A stretch of 64,000 nt of DNA from Leucobacter allii (GCF_022919155.1 NZ_CP095045.1:496001-560000); one strand, 5' to 3'; positions 49,374-58,042 are shown, numbered from the stretch's first letter. The notes: generated by a model not told the origin, from the letters alone. Program-made: numbers and translations.

Positions 49374-51134
49374 TCAGGAGGCTTGCGCGCCGAAGAGCCC
49401 CGTACCGTACTTGAGGAGCATCTCGTAGGCGTCCCCGAAGGTCTGCGGCGGCGAGGCCTGCTCGTCCGCCGTGCCGAAATGGTGGATCAGCAGGCCGATG
49501 AGCCCGTGCGCCGGCGGACTCAGCGGGCGCGAGGCGTGCGCTCTCGCCGGATGGGCCTCCGGATTCGGGTGCACGTAGGAAGGCGTCGTCTGCGGCCAGT
49601 CCGCCGCGTGCCGCGGCACCGTGCGGTTGAAGGCGTCGGCGATGGAGCGCGCTGCGGCGTCCCGTCGGGTCAGGGGAGGGAACTGGAATCGCTCGGCGAG
49701 CGTCGCGGCGAGCGAGCCGTGATGCATCTCCTCGCTGAAGACGCTGCCGCGCTCGGTGTGCGCCGAGACGACGATCGCCGGCACCCGGCACCCGAGACGG
49801 TCGAAGTGGAAGCCCATCTCCCCGGCGCCGCTGCCGTCGGGCGGCGTGGCCTCGGGCGGCGGGACGTGGTCGTAGGTGCCGCCGTGCTCGTCGAACGTGA
49901 TGAGGAGCGTCGTGTTGAGGTAGTTCGAGCCGGTCTCCGAGGTGGAGTTGCGGATCGCGGTGTAGATCTCGTGCACGAGCGCGTCGCCCGCCCGCGCGTC
50001 CGAGATCGCACCGTTGTACACGTGCTCGCCGCCCTCGTCGCCCTCGTGGAGACGGCCGACGGGCGGATGGAAGTCGTTGTGGTTGAACATCATCCGTGGT
50101 TCGACGAACGCGTACTCGGGGAGGGCGCCGCGTTCGACGTCCTCGTAGAACTGCGTCATGGTCGCGAAGCGGTCGGTCTTCCAGAACTCGCGCAGTACCG
50201 GTGCATGGAGCACGCCCGTGAATGAGATCAGCTGCAGTTCGTCGAAATAGATCCGCCAGCTCAGCCCGGCCTCCTCGAGCCGGTTGAACACGGTCGGAGT
50301 CTCGGCCGCGCCGAGCCACTTGAGGTAGCCGCCGCCGTGCTTGTTGGTCACGAAGCCGTGGGAGGTCGAGGCGTGGAAGAAGCTGCGGTTGCAGAAGGTC
50401 TGGCTGGGCACGGCGCAGAACCAATGGTCGAAGACGCCGAACTCGCGCGCGAGCGTCGAGAGGACGGGCAGCATCTCGGGGGAGAAGGAGCCCATGATCT
50501 GTTCGCGCTCGTGCGTCATGGGAGCGCGCCGCTTGCGATGCACGAAGTCGGCTTCGTAGTCGAGCACGAAGCCGGACATATCGGCGGGGGTGCCGCGCTC
50601 GGGGGCATGGTAGGGCTCCGTGAGCTCGCCCACGTCCTTGCCCCGGTTGTGGGAGTCGATCCGTCCGAACACCTGCGTATTGACGTGTGGATACTCCTCT
50701 CCGGGATCGGGATCGGGGCGCCCCATGACATAGTCCGTCGACCCCGCGTACACGTGGGCGGGGATCACGGTGCCGTCCTCAGCCGTGTTCGCGTAGTCGC
50801 CGAAGGCGAGGCCAGCGAACGTTCCGCCCGGGGGAGGATCCTCGGGCGTGTAGAGATAGCCGAGCAGATTGTCGAAGGAGCGGTTCTCGCCCATCACGAC
50901 GACGAGGTGGTCGAAGCCCGGCTCGGTTCGGGGCTTCGGGATGTCGAAGCGCTCGGGGATGTAGGGCGTCCCTGGGTCGGGCCTGCCGACGGCGGCGGCG
51001 ACCGCGGCGGCCCCGCCTGCGCCCGCGGCGACCCCCGCGGCGACGAGTCCGCCGGTCTTCAGGAAACTGCGGCGGCTCGGCCGTGTCCCCGGAACGCCCG
51101 TTCGAGGCGCGTCCTCGATCTCCTCCGAGGCCAT
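49374..51134 (-). CDS. Tat-exported phospholipase C / phosphoesterase family enzyme
   Basis: This 586-residue exported enzyme has a twin-arginine signal (RRSFLKTGG near residues 20-28, then an Ala/Gly-rich hydrophobic stretch). The catalytic domain has VVVMGENRSFDNLLGYLY, whose Glu-Asn-Arg-Ser-Phe-Asp block is the metal/nucleophile site of bacterial non-hemolytic PLC and AcpA-type enzymes. FDEHGGTYDHVPPP (about 440-453) supplies second metal ligands. Likely hydrolyses phospholipid or phosphodiester substrates outside the cell, perhaps scavenging phosphate or recycling teichoic-acid lipid. The ATG at 51134 with GAGGAG upstream is preferred over a longer frame to 51182. Confidence 0.87.
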   Translation of the reverse strand: MASEEIEDAPRTGVPGTRPSRRSFLKTGGLVAAGVAAGAGGAAAVAAAVGRPDPGTPYIPERFDIPKPRTEPGFDHLVVVMGENRSFDNLLGYLYTPEDPPPGGTFAGLAFGDYANTAEDGTVIPAHVYAGSTDYVMGRPDPDPGEEYPHVNTQVFGRIDSHNRGKDVGELTEPYHAPERGTPADMSGFVLDYEADFVHRKRRAPMTHEREQIMGSFSPEMLPVLSTLAREFGVFDHWFCAVPSQTFCNRSFFHASTSHGFVTNKHGGGYLKWLGAAETPTVFNRLEEAGLSWRIYFDELQLISFTGVLHAPVLREFWKTDRFATMTQFYEDVERGALPEYAFVEPRMMFNHNDFHPPVGRLHEGDEGGEHVYNGAISDARAGDALVHEIYTAIRNSTSETGSNYLNTTLLITFDEHGGTYDHVPPPEATPPDGSGAGEMGFHFDRLGCRVPAIVVSAHTERGSVFSEEMHHGSLAATLAERFQFPPLTRRDAAARSIADAFNRTVPRHAADWPQTTPSYVHPNPEAHPARAHASRPLSPPAHGLIGLLIHHFGTADEQASPPQTFGDAYEMLLKYGTGLFGAQAS

Positions 51135-51230
51135 GCGGCTCCTCTTTTCTCGTCGCTGCGGTGCGCGGGCCGGGGCGGCCACGGTTCCCCCAATCTATGG
51201 CTTCGGGCGCCTTGCGCGCGAGGCCTGTTC

Positions 51231-51236
51231 TACAGT
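51231..51236 (+). promoter_or_regulatory. Putative -10 (TACAGT) for a leaderless antiporter mRNA
   Basis: TACAGT ends 6 bases before the GTG at 51243; no ribosome binding site is present. Confidence 0.5.
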
Positions 51237-51242
51237 CGTACT

Positions 51243-52478
51243 GTGATCCCACTTCTGGTCTGCTGCACGGTCGCGATCCTCGCCTGGTCCCTCGTCGGCG
51301 CGCGATTGCAGCGGTGGCACTTTTCCGGTCCCGTCGTCATGGTGCTCAGCGGGATCGCGATCGGCTTCGCGTTCCAGGACAGCATCGAGACCGGGCTCAA
51401 TACGCAGCTCGCCGAGCACATCGTCGAGCTCATTCTCGCGCTGCTGCTCTTCGTCGACGCGACGGAGGTGCGCGGCGGCTTCTTCGCGGGAGCGCGCGGG
51501 CCTGTACTGCGGCTCCTGCTCATCGCCCTGCCCGTCTCGATCGTGCTCGCGGTGGTCGTCGGGGTGCCGCTGCTCGGCACCTCCGTGTTCGCGGTGCTGG
51601 CGATCGCCTGCATCGTGCTGCCGATCGATTTCGCGCCCGCGGCCGAGCTGCTGCGCGACCCGAGGCTCCCGCGCCGCACGCGCCACGCCCTCGCCGTCGA
51701 GAGCGGGTACAACGACGGCATCTTCTCGCCGATCTTCGCCTTCGCCCTCATCGTGCTCGGGCTCTCCGAGACGAACGGGGGCCCGCTCGGCGCGCTCGAG
51801 GAGGCGATCCCCGCCGCAGGTTACGCGGTCCTCGTGGGTGGAATCATCGGCGGTGCGGCGGGCCTCGGAGCGCGCCTCGGGGCCCGCCGCGGCTGGGCCA
51901 CGCCGAGCGGATTGCGGATCGCGATGGTGCTCGTGCCCGTCGTGACCTACGCCTGCGCCCTGCCGCTGCACGGCAACGGTTTCGTCGCGGCGTTCATCGC
52001 CGGGCTCGTCTACAAGCCGGCGAGGCTCGGCCGGCGCGGCTTCCGCAAGAACATCCCCCACGCCGAGCTCTCCCTCGCCGACGATCTCGGCGTACTCAGC
52101 TCCCTGGTCATGTGGTTCGTGTTCGGCGCGGTCGCCTCGCTGATCCTCGTCACGCCGGTCGAGTGGAGCTGGATCCTGTTCGCGCTCCTCGCACTCACCC
52201 TGCTGCGCATCGTCCCGGTGCTGCTCGCCTTCCTCGGCAGCGGGTCGACCCTGCGGGAGCAGGCGGCGCTCGGGCTGCTCGGGCCCCGCGGCACGTCGAG
52301 CATCGTGTTCGGCCTCCTCGCCTTCAACGCGATGCGCGACGACGACGCGAATATCGCCCTCTACGTGCTCATCGTGGTGGTGCTCGGCAGCGTCGTGCTC
52401 CACAGCCTGTTCGGCCGCCGGCTCGCGGGCGCCCTGGCGGCGCCCGACCCCGCGGGGATCAGTGCGCGCCGTTCATGA
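51243..52478 (+). CDS. Na+/H+ (cation:proton) antiporter, CPA1/NhaP-like
   Basis: This 411-residue membrane protein has about 12 hydrophobic helices. ALLLFVDATEVR (about 72-83), IVLPIDFAPAAELLRDPRLPRR, AVESGYNDGIFSPIFAF (near 156-172, the conserved Asn-Asp ion-binding pair of CPA1 antiporters) and LLGPRGTSSIVFGLL (about 340-354) fit the NhaP/CPA1 group. It would exchange Na+ or K+ for protons. The first in-frame start with promoter-like spacing is the GTG at 51243. The 3' end overlaps the convergent GT2 gene by 20 bases. Confidence 0.88.
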   Translation: MIPLLVCCTVAILAWSLVGARLQRWHFSGPVVMVLSGIAIGFAFQDSIETGLNTQLAEHIVELILALLLFVDATEVRGGFFAGARGPVLRLLLIALPVSIVLAVVVGVPLLGTSVFAVLAIACIVLPIDFAPAAELLRDPRLPRRTRHALAVESGYNDGIFSPIFAFALIVLGLSETNGGPLGALEEAIPAAGYAVLVGGIIGGAAGLGARLGARRGWATPSGLRIAMVLVPVVTYACALPLHGNGFVAAFIAGLVYKPARLGRRGFRKNIPHAELSLADDLGVLSSLVMWFVFGAVASLILVTPVEWSWILFALLALTLLRIVPVLLAFLGSGSTLREQAALGLLGPRGTSSIVFGLLAFNAMRDDDANIALYVLIVVVLGSVVLHSLFGRRLAGALAAPDPAGISARRS

Positions 52479-53544
52479 TGCGGAAGCCCGAGAACAGCGT
52501 GCGGAAGGGCGCCTGCCGGTGCAACGCGCGGAGGGGATTGCGCGGCAGCAGCGTCGGCAGGGACATGTAGACGTGCCGCCGGTCGAGCGCGAGCGCGAGC
52601 GATTCCGGCGTGCCCGCCGCGCTGCGGAGCTCGTCGAAGACCGCCCGGTCCGCGCGAGACAGGAGGGCGGTGGCCCCCGGGGCGAGCCCCTCGAAGCGAT
52701 CCAGCAGGGCGAGCAGCCCCGCGCGGTTCGCCTCGAGATCCTCCGGGGTGCGGGCGCGCGCGAAGATCGCGTCGAAGACGTGGATGCGGATGAGCTTCAC
52801 GACGATCGCGACCCGTTCGGGGCGGGAGGCGGCGGCGAACCAGGGGAGCGTTTCGAGCTCGTCGAGGAAGGCGAAGTCCCGGGCGATCGGCCGGGGAGCG
52901 AAGGTGACGCGGTCGCCCGCGTCGCCGTTGATGATGTAGGGCGGTCCGGCCAGGTCGTAGGCGAGACGGTCCGCGGTGTACCAGACGGTCAGCGAGTACG
53001 TGAGATCCTCACCCGACGGCAGCCCCTCGGTGAGCCGCAGATCGCCGAAGCGGCGCCGGTCGATGAGCCCGAGCGGGGCGCTGCGATAGGCGAGACGATC
53101 CTTGCGCGCGTGGAGCCCCTCGGTGCGGCGCCCGTTGCGGACAGGCGGATAGGGGTCGGTGCGGCCGGTGTCGAGCCGGATCCGCGCGAGCACCGCCTCG
53201 GCTCCCGTCCGCTGCTGGAGCGCGAGCCAGGAATCGATGGCGCCGGGGGCGAGCTCGTCATCCGAGCCCATCACGGAGATGAAGGGCGCCGTGGAGCTCG
53301 CGAAGCCGTGGTTCATGGGGCCGGCGGGGGAGGGAATGCCGTCGCGCAGCTCGAGGAGCCGCAGCTGCGGATGCGCTGCGTAGTCGCCGAGGTTGCGGCG
53401 GATGATCCCGGGGTCGATGTTGTGGGCCACGACATTCACCCGCACGGGCGCCCGCGTGTGATCGAGCACGGAGGAGACGGCCCGCGCGATGGGGCGGGTC
53501 TCCGAGTGGACGGCGATGGTGAGGTCGACGAGCGGCTCGGTCAT
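52459..53544 (-). CDS. Glycosyltransferase family 2
   Basis: This 361-residue protein starts DLTIAVHSETRPIARAVSSVLDH. It shows FISVMGSDDELAPGAID, where the SDDE acidic pair near residue 95 takes the place of the usual DxD, and SGEDLTYSLTVWY as a second acidic region near 190. The fold is GT-A-like but the typical DDGSTD nucleotide loop is replaced by VNVVAHNID, so it is a diverged member with unknown donor. TAGCAT ends 6 bases before the ATG, a candidate leaderless promoter. The stop overlaps the convergent antiporter gene by 20 bases. Confidence 0.75.
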   Translation of the reverse strand: MTEPLVDLTIAVHSETRPIARAVSSVLDHTRAPVRVNVVAHNIDPGIIRRNLGDYAAHPQLRLLELRDGIPSPAGPMNHGFASSTAPFISVMGSDDELAPGAIDSWLALQQRTGAEAVLARIRLDTGRTDPYPPVRNGRRTEGLHARKDRLAYRSAPLGLIDRRRFGDLRLTEGLPSGEDLTYSLTVWYTADRLAYDLAGPPYIINGDAGDRVTFAPRPIARDFAFLDELETLPWFAAASRPERVAIVVKLIRIHVFDAIFARARTPEDLEANRAGLLALLDRFEGLAPGATALLSRADRAVFDELRSAAGTPESLALALDRRHVYMSLPTLLPRNPLRALHRQAPFRTLFSGFRIMNGAH

Positions 53545-53550
53545 GCCTCG

Positions 53551-53556
53551 ATGCTA
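53551..53556 (-). promoter_or_regulatory. Putative -10 (TAGCAT) for the GT2 gene
   Basis: TAGCAT on the minus strand ends 6 bases before the ATG at 53544. It is back to back with the acyltransferase promoter candidate at 53586-53591. Confidence 0.45.
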
Positions 53557-53585
53557 CCGGGAGCGGGTTCGGGATCGGCCTCGGG

Positions 53586-53591
53586 TAGGGT
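53586..53591 (+). promoter_or_regulatory. Putative -10 (TAGGGT) for the acyl-modification operon
   Basis: TAGGGT would give a leader of about 27 bases to the GTG at 53625, first of four co-directional genes ending at 56811. Confidence 0.35.
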
Positions 53592-53624
53592 TGACTGCGC
53601 TCCCGCAACCGGATTGGACCCGCA

Positions 53625-54776
53625 GTGACATCTCCCGCGACCGCGACGCTCGCCGCGCCCACGCCGCGACTCGACGTGCTGACCGGACTGCGATGGTGGG
53701 CGGCGTTCCTCGTCTTCCTCTATCACATGCGCGTCTTCGCGCCGCTCCCCGGGCCGATCAACCTGCTCTTCGACCAGGGCTACTTCGGCGTCACCTTCTT
53801 CTTCGTCCTGTCGGGCTTCGTGCTGACCTGGTCGATGCGCCCCGGGGTGCGGACGTCGACGTTCTACTGGCGGCGCTTCGCGCGCATCTGGCCGGCGCAC
53901 ATCGTCGCCCTGCTCATCGCGATCCCCGTCTTCTACACGCTCGGTCCCGTGCCCGAGGGCAGCTTCCTCAAGCCGTTCGACCTCGGAATCCTCCTGCTGT
54001 CGGTCGTCGTGCTGCAGGGCTGGTGGGCGAACCCCGCGATCCTCTTCTCGGGCAACCCCGCCGCGTGGACGCTGACGGTGGAGATGCTCTTCTACGCGGT
54101 GCACCCCTGGATCTCCCGCGTCCTCGTGCCGTTCGCGAAGCGCGGCGCTCTGGTCCTCGCAGCGGCCGCGGTGCTGTGGGCGTTCGCCTACCGCGCCGGA
54201 GCGGTGCTCTGGCCCGAATCCTGGCTCGTCCACGTGCCGATGCCCCTCGTCCGCGTACCGGAATTCCTGCTCGGTATGGCGCTCGCCTGGGCCATGCGCT
54301 CCGGGTGGCGCCCGCGGCTCCATCCGCTCATCGGTGTCGGGTCGATGGCGGTGGTCGTCGCCGCGATCGCGATCGGCACGGTGCGACCCGCGTTCGCGCA
54401 CGTCGCCGCGTTCGGCAACGAGCTGTTCACGGTCGCCGTGGGGCTCGCGATCGTCTCGCTCGCCGTGCGCACGGTGAACGGCCGGCGCTTCCTCTTCGAG
54501 ACGCGGTGGCAGGTGAAGCTCGGCGAATGGTCCTTCGCCTTCTACCTCGTGCACGCGACGGCCATCTACCTCGCGCTGCGCGTCTTCGGGTACCAGGAGG
54601 CGAGCTGGGGCAACCTCGGCTGGTTCGCCGGGCTCCTCGCGGTCACCATCGTGCTCGCCTGGGCGCTGCACCACTTCGTCGAGCGCCCGTTGGAGCGCCG
54701 GATGCGGAAGTGGAAGGACGCGCAGGATCGCGCGGACTCCGGCGCGAGGCAGGACGCGGGCGCGGCGACGCAGTAG
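53625..54776 (+). CDS. Acyltransferase family 3 membrane protein (no SGNH domain)
   Basis: This 383-residue integral membrane acyltransferase has about ten helices. LTGLRWWAAFLVFLYHMRVF (about 19-38) carries the conserved His, GYFGVTFFFVLSGFVLTWSMR follows, and FYWRRFARIWPAH (about 85-97) has the conserved Arg. It lacks the extracellular SGNH domain of the two larger homologues in this window. It is the first gene of a run with an acyl carrier protein, SDR and KAS III, suggesting it transfers the acyl group those genes make to a surface glycan. GTG start without a strong ribosome site. Confidence 0.87.
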   Translation: MTSPATATLAAPTPRLDVLTGLRWWAAFLVFLYHMRVFAPLPGPINLLFDQGYFGVTFFFVLSGFVLTWSMRPGVRTSTFYWRRFARIWPAHIVALLIAIPVFYTLGPVPEGSFLKPFDLGILLLSVVVLQGWWANPAILFSGNPAAWTLTVEMLFYAVHPWISRVLVPFAKRGALVLAAAAVLWAFAYRAGAVLWPESWLVHVPMPLVRVPEFLLGMALAWAMRSGWRPRLHPLIGVGSMAVVVAAIAIGTVRPAFAHVAAFGNELFTVAVGLAIVSLAVRTVNGRRFLFETRWQVKLGEWSFAFYLVHATAIYLALRVFGYQEASWGNLGWFAGLLAVTIVLAWALHHFVERPLERRMRKWKDAQDRADSGARQDAGAATQ

Positions 54777-54779
54777 GCT
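54774..54779 (+). promoter_or_regulatory. Putative -10 (TAGGCT) before the acyl carrier protein gene
   Basis: TAGGCT overlaps the stop codon of the acyltransferase gene and ends 7 bases before the ATG at 54787, which could give an internal leaderless start within the operon. Confidence 0.4.
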
Positions 54780-54786
54780 GAAGGCC

Positions 54787-55005
54787 ATGGACAGACAGAC
54801 GCTGCTCGAACTCGTGGCCGAGACCCTCGAGGTCGATGCGATCACCGAGACGGAGACCCTCGAAGCGCAGGGATGGGACTCCCTCGCCCGGCTCGGCTTC
54901 ATCGCGGCGATCGATGAGCGTCTCGGGGTCGAGCTCGACGCCGATGCGCTCGCCCGGGCCGAGACGGTGGAGGATCTGCACGCGCTCGTGTCCGCCGCAT
55001 CGTGA
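54787..55005 (+). CDS. Acyl carrier protein
   Basis: This 72-residue acidic four-helix carrier has GWDSLARLGFIAAIDE at about 28-43, where the Ser of DSL is the 4'-phosphopantetheine attachment site. It is shorter than housekeeping AcpP and lies away from the fab genes, so it is probably a dedicated carrier for this locus. It is 10 bases downstream of the acyltransferase gene and overlaps the SDR start by 4 bases. Likely partner of the neighbouring KAS III and SDR in building a short acyl or hydroxyacyl group. Confidence 0.88.
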   Translation: MDRQTLLELVAETLEVDAITETETLEAQGWDSLARLGFIAAIDERLGVELDADALARAETVEDLHALVSAAS

Positions 55006-55763
55006 GCTTCGATTTCCTCGGTCTGGATGGCAGCGCCCTCCTCGTGACCGGCGCGTCGTCGGGCATCGGGCGGGAGACCGCGATCCGCGCGAGTCGCGCC
55101 GGTGCGCGCGTCGCGCTCGTGGCGCGCCGCGAGGACGCGCTCGATGAGACCCGTGCGCTGCTCGACGGCGAGGGGCACGTCGTCCTGCCTGCCGACCTCT
55201 CGGAGCACGCCGGCATCCCCGCGGTCCTCCGCGCGGCCGTCGAACATCTGGGCCCCCTCGACGGGCTGATGCACGCCGCCGGTGTCCACGCCACGACGCC
55301 GCTCCGAGCGGTGACCACGGCGCAGATCACGGGCCTTCTGGACGCGAATGTGACGAGCAGCATCCTGCTCGCGAAGGCGTTCCGCAGCCCGAAGGTGCGC
55401 GCCGAGCGGGCGAGCATCGTGCTGATGTCATCCGCGGCCGGGCTCGTCGGCGAGGCGGGCGTGAGCGTGTACGCGGCAACCAAGGCCGCGGTCTCCTCGC
55501 TCGGGCGTTCGCTCGCCCTCGAGCTGGCCCCTGAGCGCATCCGCGTCAACAGCGTCGCCGCGGGGATCGTCGAGACGCCGCTGACCGAGGGTCTTCGGCG
55601 CAAGATTGGTCACGACGCGTGGGCGGCCATCGAAGCCGCGCATCCGCTCGGGATCGGCTCGGTGGAGGACGTGGCCAACGCCGCGCTCTACCTGCTCGCT
55701 CCGGCCTCCGGCTGGACCACCGGCACCACGCTGGTCGTCGACGGCGGATACACCGCGCACTGA
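55002..55763 (+). CDS. Short-chain dehydrogenase/reductase (3-oxoacyl-ACP reductase-like)
   Basis: This 253-residue classical SDR has LLVTGASSGIGRETA (about 14-28) for NADP binding, GVHAT in place of the usual NAG, SSAAG with the catalytic Ser near 145, YAATK (Tyr near 158, Lys near 162) and a C-terminal VVDGGYTAH. It resembles FabG. Between an acyl carrier protein (4-base overlap, GTG start) and a KAS III gene, it probably reduces a 3-oxoacyl-ACP to the 3-hydroxyacyl form used for glycan acylation. Chain length cannot be read from sequence. Confidence 0.87.
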   Translation: MSFDFLGLDGSALLVTGASSGIGRETAIRASRAGARVALVARREDALDETRALLDGEGHVVLPADLSEHAGIPAVLRAAVEHLGPLDGLMHAAGVHATTPLRAVTTAQITGLLDANVTSSILLAKAFRSPKVRAERASIVLMSSAAGLVGEAGVSVYAATKAAVSSLGRSLALELAPERIRVNSVAAGIVETPLTEGLRRKIGHDAWAAIEAAHPLGIGSVEDVANAALYLLAPASGWTTGTTLVVDGGYTAH

Positions 55764-55788
55764 GCTCCGTCGCCGGCGGGGGCTGGGA

Positions 55789-55794
55789 TAGACT
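55789..55794 (+). promoter_or_regulatory. Putative -10 (TAGACT) for a leaderless KAS III mRNA
   Basis: TAGACT ends 6 bases before the ATG at 55801, with GCGGGC between and no ribosome binding site. Confidence 0.5.
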
Positions 55795-55800
55795 GCGGGC

Positions 55801-56811
55801 ATGCAGGCACGTATCGTCGCGATCGAATCCCACCTTCCCGAAGCGGTCCTGACGAACGAGGATCTCTCGGCCGAGTTCCCCGAGTGGAGCGTCGAGAAGA
55901 TCTCCGCGAAGACCGGCATCCACCGCCGGCATATCGCGGGTGAGGACGAGTTCTCCTCGGATCTCGCGATCGCGGCCGGACGGGCGCTGCTCGAGCGACG
56001 CGGCATCGATCCCGAGACGATCGACTACGTGATCGTCTGCACGCAGAGCCCCGATTACTTCCTGCCGACCACCGCGTGCATCGTCCATGCCGGTCTCGGA
56101 CTGCGGCAGAACTCCGGGGCCGCGGACCTGAACCTCGGCTGCTCGGGCTACGTCTACGCGCTGGGGCAGGCGAAGGGGCTCATCGAATCGGGGCAGGCGT
56201 CCCGCGTGCTGGTCATCACCGCCGACACCTATACGAAGTTCGTGAACCCCGCCGACAAGAGCGTGCGCACGATCTTCGGCGACGGCGCCGCCGCGACGCT
56301 CGTCGCCGCGGAGGACACGGAGACCGAGGGCATCGGCGCGATCACCTACGGCACCGACGGGACCGGCGCCGGACACCTCGTGGTGCCGCACGGCGGACTG
56401 CGCCGCGGCACGGACATCGCCCCCAAGTCGGCCCCCGCGGCGCGCGATCTCGAGAGCAGCGGCTACGACCTCTTCATGGACGGCCCCGAGATCTTCAATT
56501 TCACGCTGCGCGTCGTGCCGGAGTCGGTGCAGGCGATCCTGGAGCAGGCGGAGCTGGGGCTCGACGACATCGATCTGTTCGTCTTCCACCAGGCCAACGC
56601 CTTCATGCTCGAGCATCTGCGCAAGAAGCTCAAGGTGCCCACCGAGAAGTTCTTCGTGGCGCTGGCGGAGACGGGCAACACGGTCTCCTCCAGCATCCCG
56701 ATCGCGCTCGCCGAGGCGGAGCGGCAGGGCGCGCTGCGGCCGGGCATGCGGGTCATGCTCCTCGGCTTCGGCGTCGGCCTGTCCTGGGGCGGTCTGATCG
56801 TCACGTGGTAG
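55801..56811 (+). CDS. 3-oxoacyl-ACP synthase III (KAS III/FabH-like)
   Basis: This 336-residue thiolase-fold condensing enzyme carries the triad: Cys in LNLGCSGYVY (near 114), His in FVFHQANAF (near 258), and Asn in ETGNTVSSSIP (near 291). The GFGVGLSWGG C-terminal block is also typical. KAS III enzymes condense an acyl-CoA with malonyl-ACP. Position after a dedicated ACP, SDR and membrane acyltransferase suggests synthesis of an acyl group for a surface polymer rather than bulk fatty acid initiation. It converges with the glycosyltransferase gene at 56825 with a 13-base gap. Confidence 0.92.
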   Translation: MQARIVAIESHLPEAVLTNEDLSAEFPEWSVEKISAKTGIHRRHIAGEDEFSSDLAIAAGRALLERRGIDPETIDYVIVCTQSPDYFLPTTACIVHAGLGLRQNSGAADLNLGCSGYVYALGQAKGLIESGQASRVLVITADTYTKFVNPADKSVRTIFGDGAAATLVAAEDTETEGIGAITYGTDGTGAGHLVVPHGGLRRGTDIAPKSAPAARDLESSGYDLFMDGPEIFNFTLRVVPESVQAILEQAELGLDDIDLFVFHQANAFMLEHLRKKLKVPTEKFFVALAETGNTVSSSIPIALAEAERQGALRPGMRVMLLGFGVGLSWGGLIVTW

Positions 56812-56832
56812 GCGTCCGCGCCCGTTACGCCT
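56810..56832. terminator. Weak hairpin between convergent genes
   Basis: AGGCGT (56810-56815) pairs with ACGCCT (56827-56832) across the convergent KAS III and glycosyltransferase stop codons. It is only 6 bp long with no T-run. Confidence 0.3.
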
Positions 56833-58042
56833 CGATCCACTGCTCGATGAGCATCCGGGCGCTGGCGTCTCCCGCGTGCACGCGGGCGACGTACCCCGGC
56901 CCCGCCGCGGCGATCTCGCGCGTGCGATCCGGATCGTCGAGGAGGCCGGTGACGACGTCGCGCAGGGTGTCGGGGGTCGCCTCGACGATCGGCAGCTCCA
57001 GGCCGAGGTCCTGCGCGATCCGCTCGCGCACGAAGGGGAGCACGTGGCCGACCACCACGCGGCCGGCGGCCATCGCCTCGCAGGCGGCGACACCGTAGGA
57101 GCCGATCCGGAACTGGTCGAGCACGATGTCGGCGGAGGCGAACACCGCGGGCATCTCCGCCGCGGGCGTCGAGCTGATGAGCCGGTACCGCACGGCCCCG
57201 GCGTCGATGAGCGGGGCGAGCGCGGGCTCGATGCGATCGCTGCCCTTCTGCAGCGGATTGCTCGATGCGTGGATGATCTGCGCCGTCGGACCGGCGAGCA
57301 CCGGTGCCCCGCTCGCGAATCGCTCGACGTCGGCGACGACCGGGCACCAGTGCGCCCAGGGCACGTCGGCCGTGAGATCCGGCGTCGAGACGAAGGTCGG
57401 GCGCCGCAACCGGCCCAGGAGTTCCAGATTCGCGTGGGCGTCGGCCCGCAGGATGCCCGCGCGGGGGTCCTCGGGGTAGGGCGACCACGGGGTGAGCTCG
57501 CGGTGCCGGTCCGGGTCTCGCACATCGGTGCCGTGGCAGAGGTAGGCGACGGAGACCCCCGCCTCCTCGAGCGCCAGGATCTCGCGCTCGAGCGATCGGC
57601 CGAACCGTTTGCCGAACATCGAGCGCTCCGCCTCGACGAGCACGTGCGTGAAGCGTCGAGCGGCCTCCCACTCGGCCTCCGCCCAGTCGGCCGAGGCGTT
57701 GACGGTCGCGATCGGCACGAGCGTGTCCGCCGGGAAGGCGTAGCCGCCGGGGAGCTCGACGGCCATGTTGCGGGCGGCGATGCGCGCATCGGCCCGCTCG
57801 AGCGACGCCGCCCAGAGCCGACCCTGGCCGGAGTAGTTGGTCGGGGCGATGTAGACGCGCACTGCGGCATCCGGCACCGCGGTCACGGGCGCCTCGCCGC
57901 CGCCGAGGAAGCGTCCGGCGAGCCGTCCCATCGGCCCGTCGGGGTCTCGCGCCGCGGACTCCATGAGGCGCTGCGCCCATCGGGGGAGCCGATCGCGGTG
58001 CGCGACGGCCCAGCCGGCCAGGCGCCCGAGCGCGCTTCTCAC
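56825..58042 (-). CDS. GT-B glycosyltransferase, paralogue A of three
   Basis: This 405-residue protein's core starts after about 55 basic/hydrophobic residues with IAPTNYSGQGRLWAASLER. It then shows FTHVLVEAERSMFG, YLCHGTDVRDPDRHRE and FVSTPDLTADVPWAHWCPV. The C-terminal half has MPAVFASADIVLDQFRIGSYGVAACEAMAAGRVVVG, a GT4-like nucleotide-sugar region with the E-x7-type Glu. Two paralogues (59205-60377 and 60361-61593) share all these blocks. The GTG start overlaps the GT4 gene stop by 4 bases, and the whole set reads as one minus-strand operon starting at 61593. Donor and acceptor unknown. Confidence 0.78.
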   Translation of the reverse strand: MRSALGRLAGWAVAHRDRLPRWAQRLMESAARDPDGPMGRLAGRFLGGGEAPVTAVPDAAVRVYIAPTNYSGQGRLWAASLERADARIAARNMAVELPGGYAFPADTLVPIATVNASADWAEAEWEAARRFTHVLVEAERSMFGKRFGRSLEREILALEEAGVSVAYLCHGTDVRDPDRHRELTPWSPYPEDPRAGILRADAHANLELLGRLRRPTFVSTPDLTADVPWAHWCPVVADVERFASGAPVLAGPTAQIIHASSNPLQKGSDRIEPALAPLIDAGAVRYRLISSTPAAEMPAVFASADIVLDQFRIGSYGVAACEAMAAGRVVVGHVLPFVRERIAQDLGLELPIVEATPDTLRDVVTGLLDDPDRTREIAAAGPGYVARVHAGDASARMLIEQWIEA

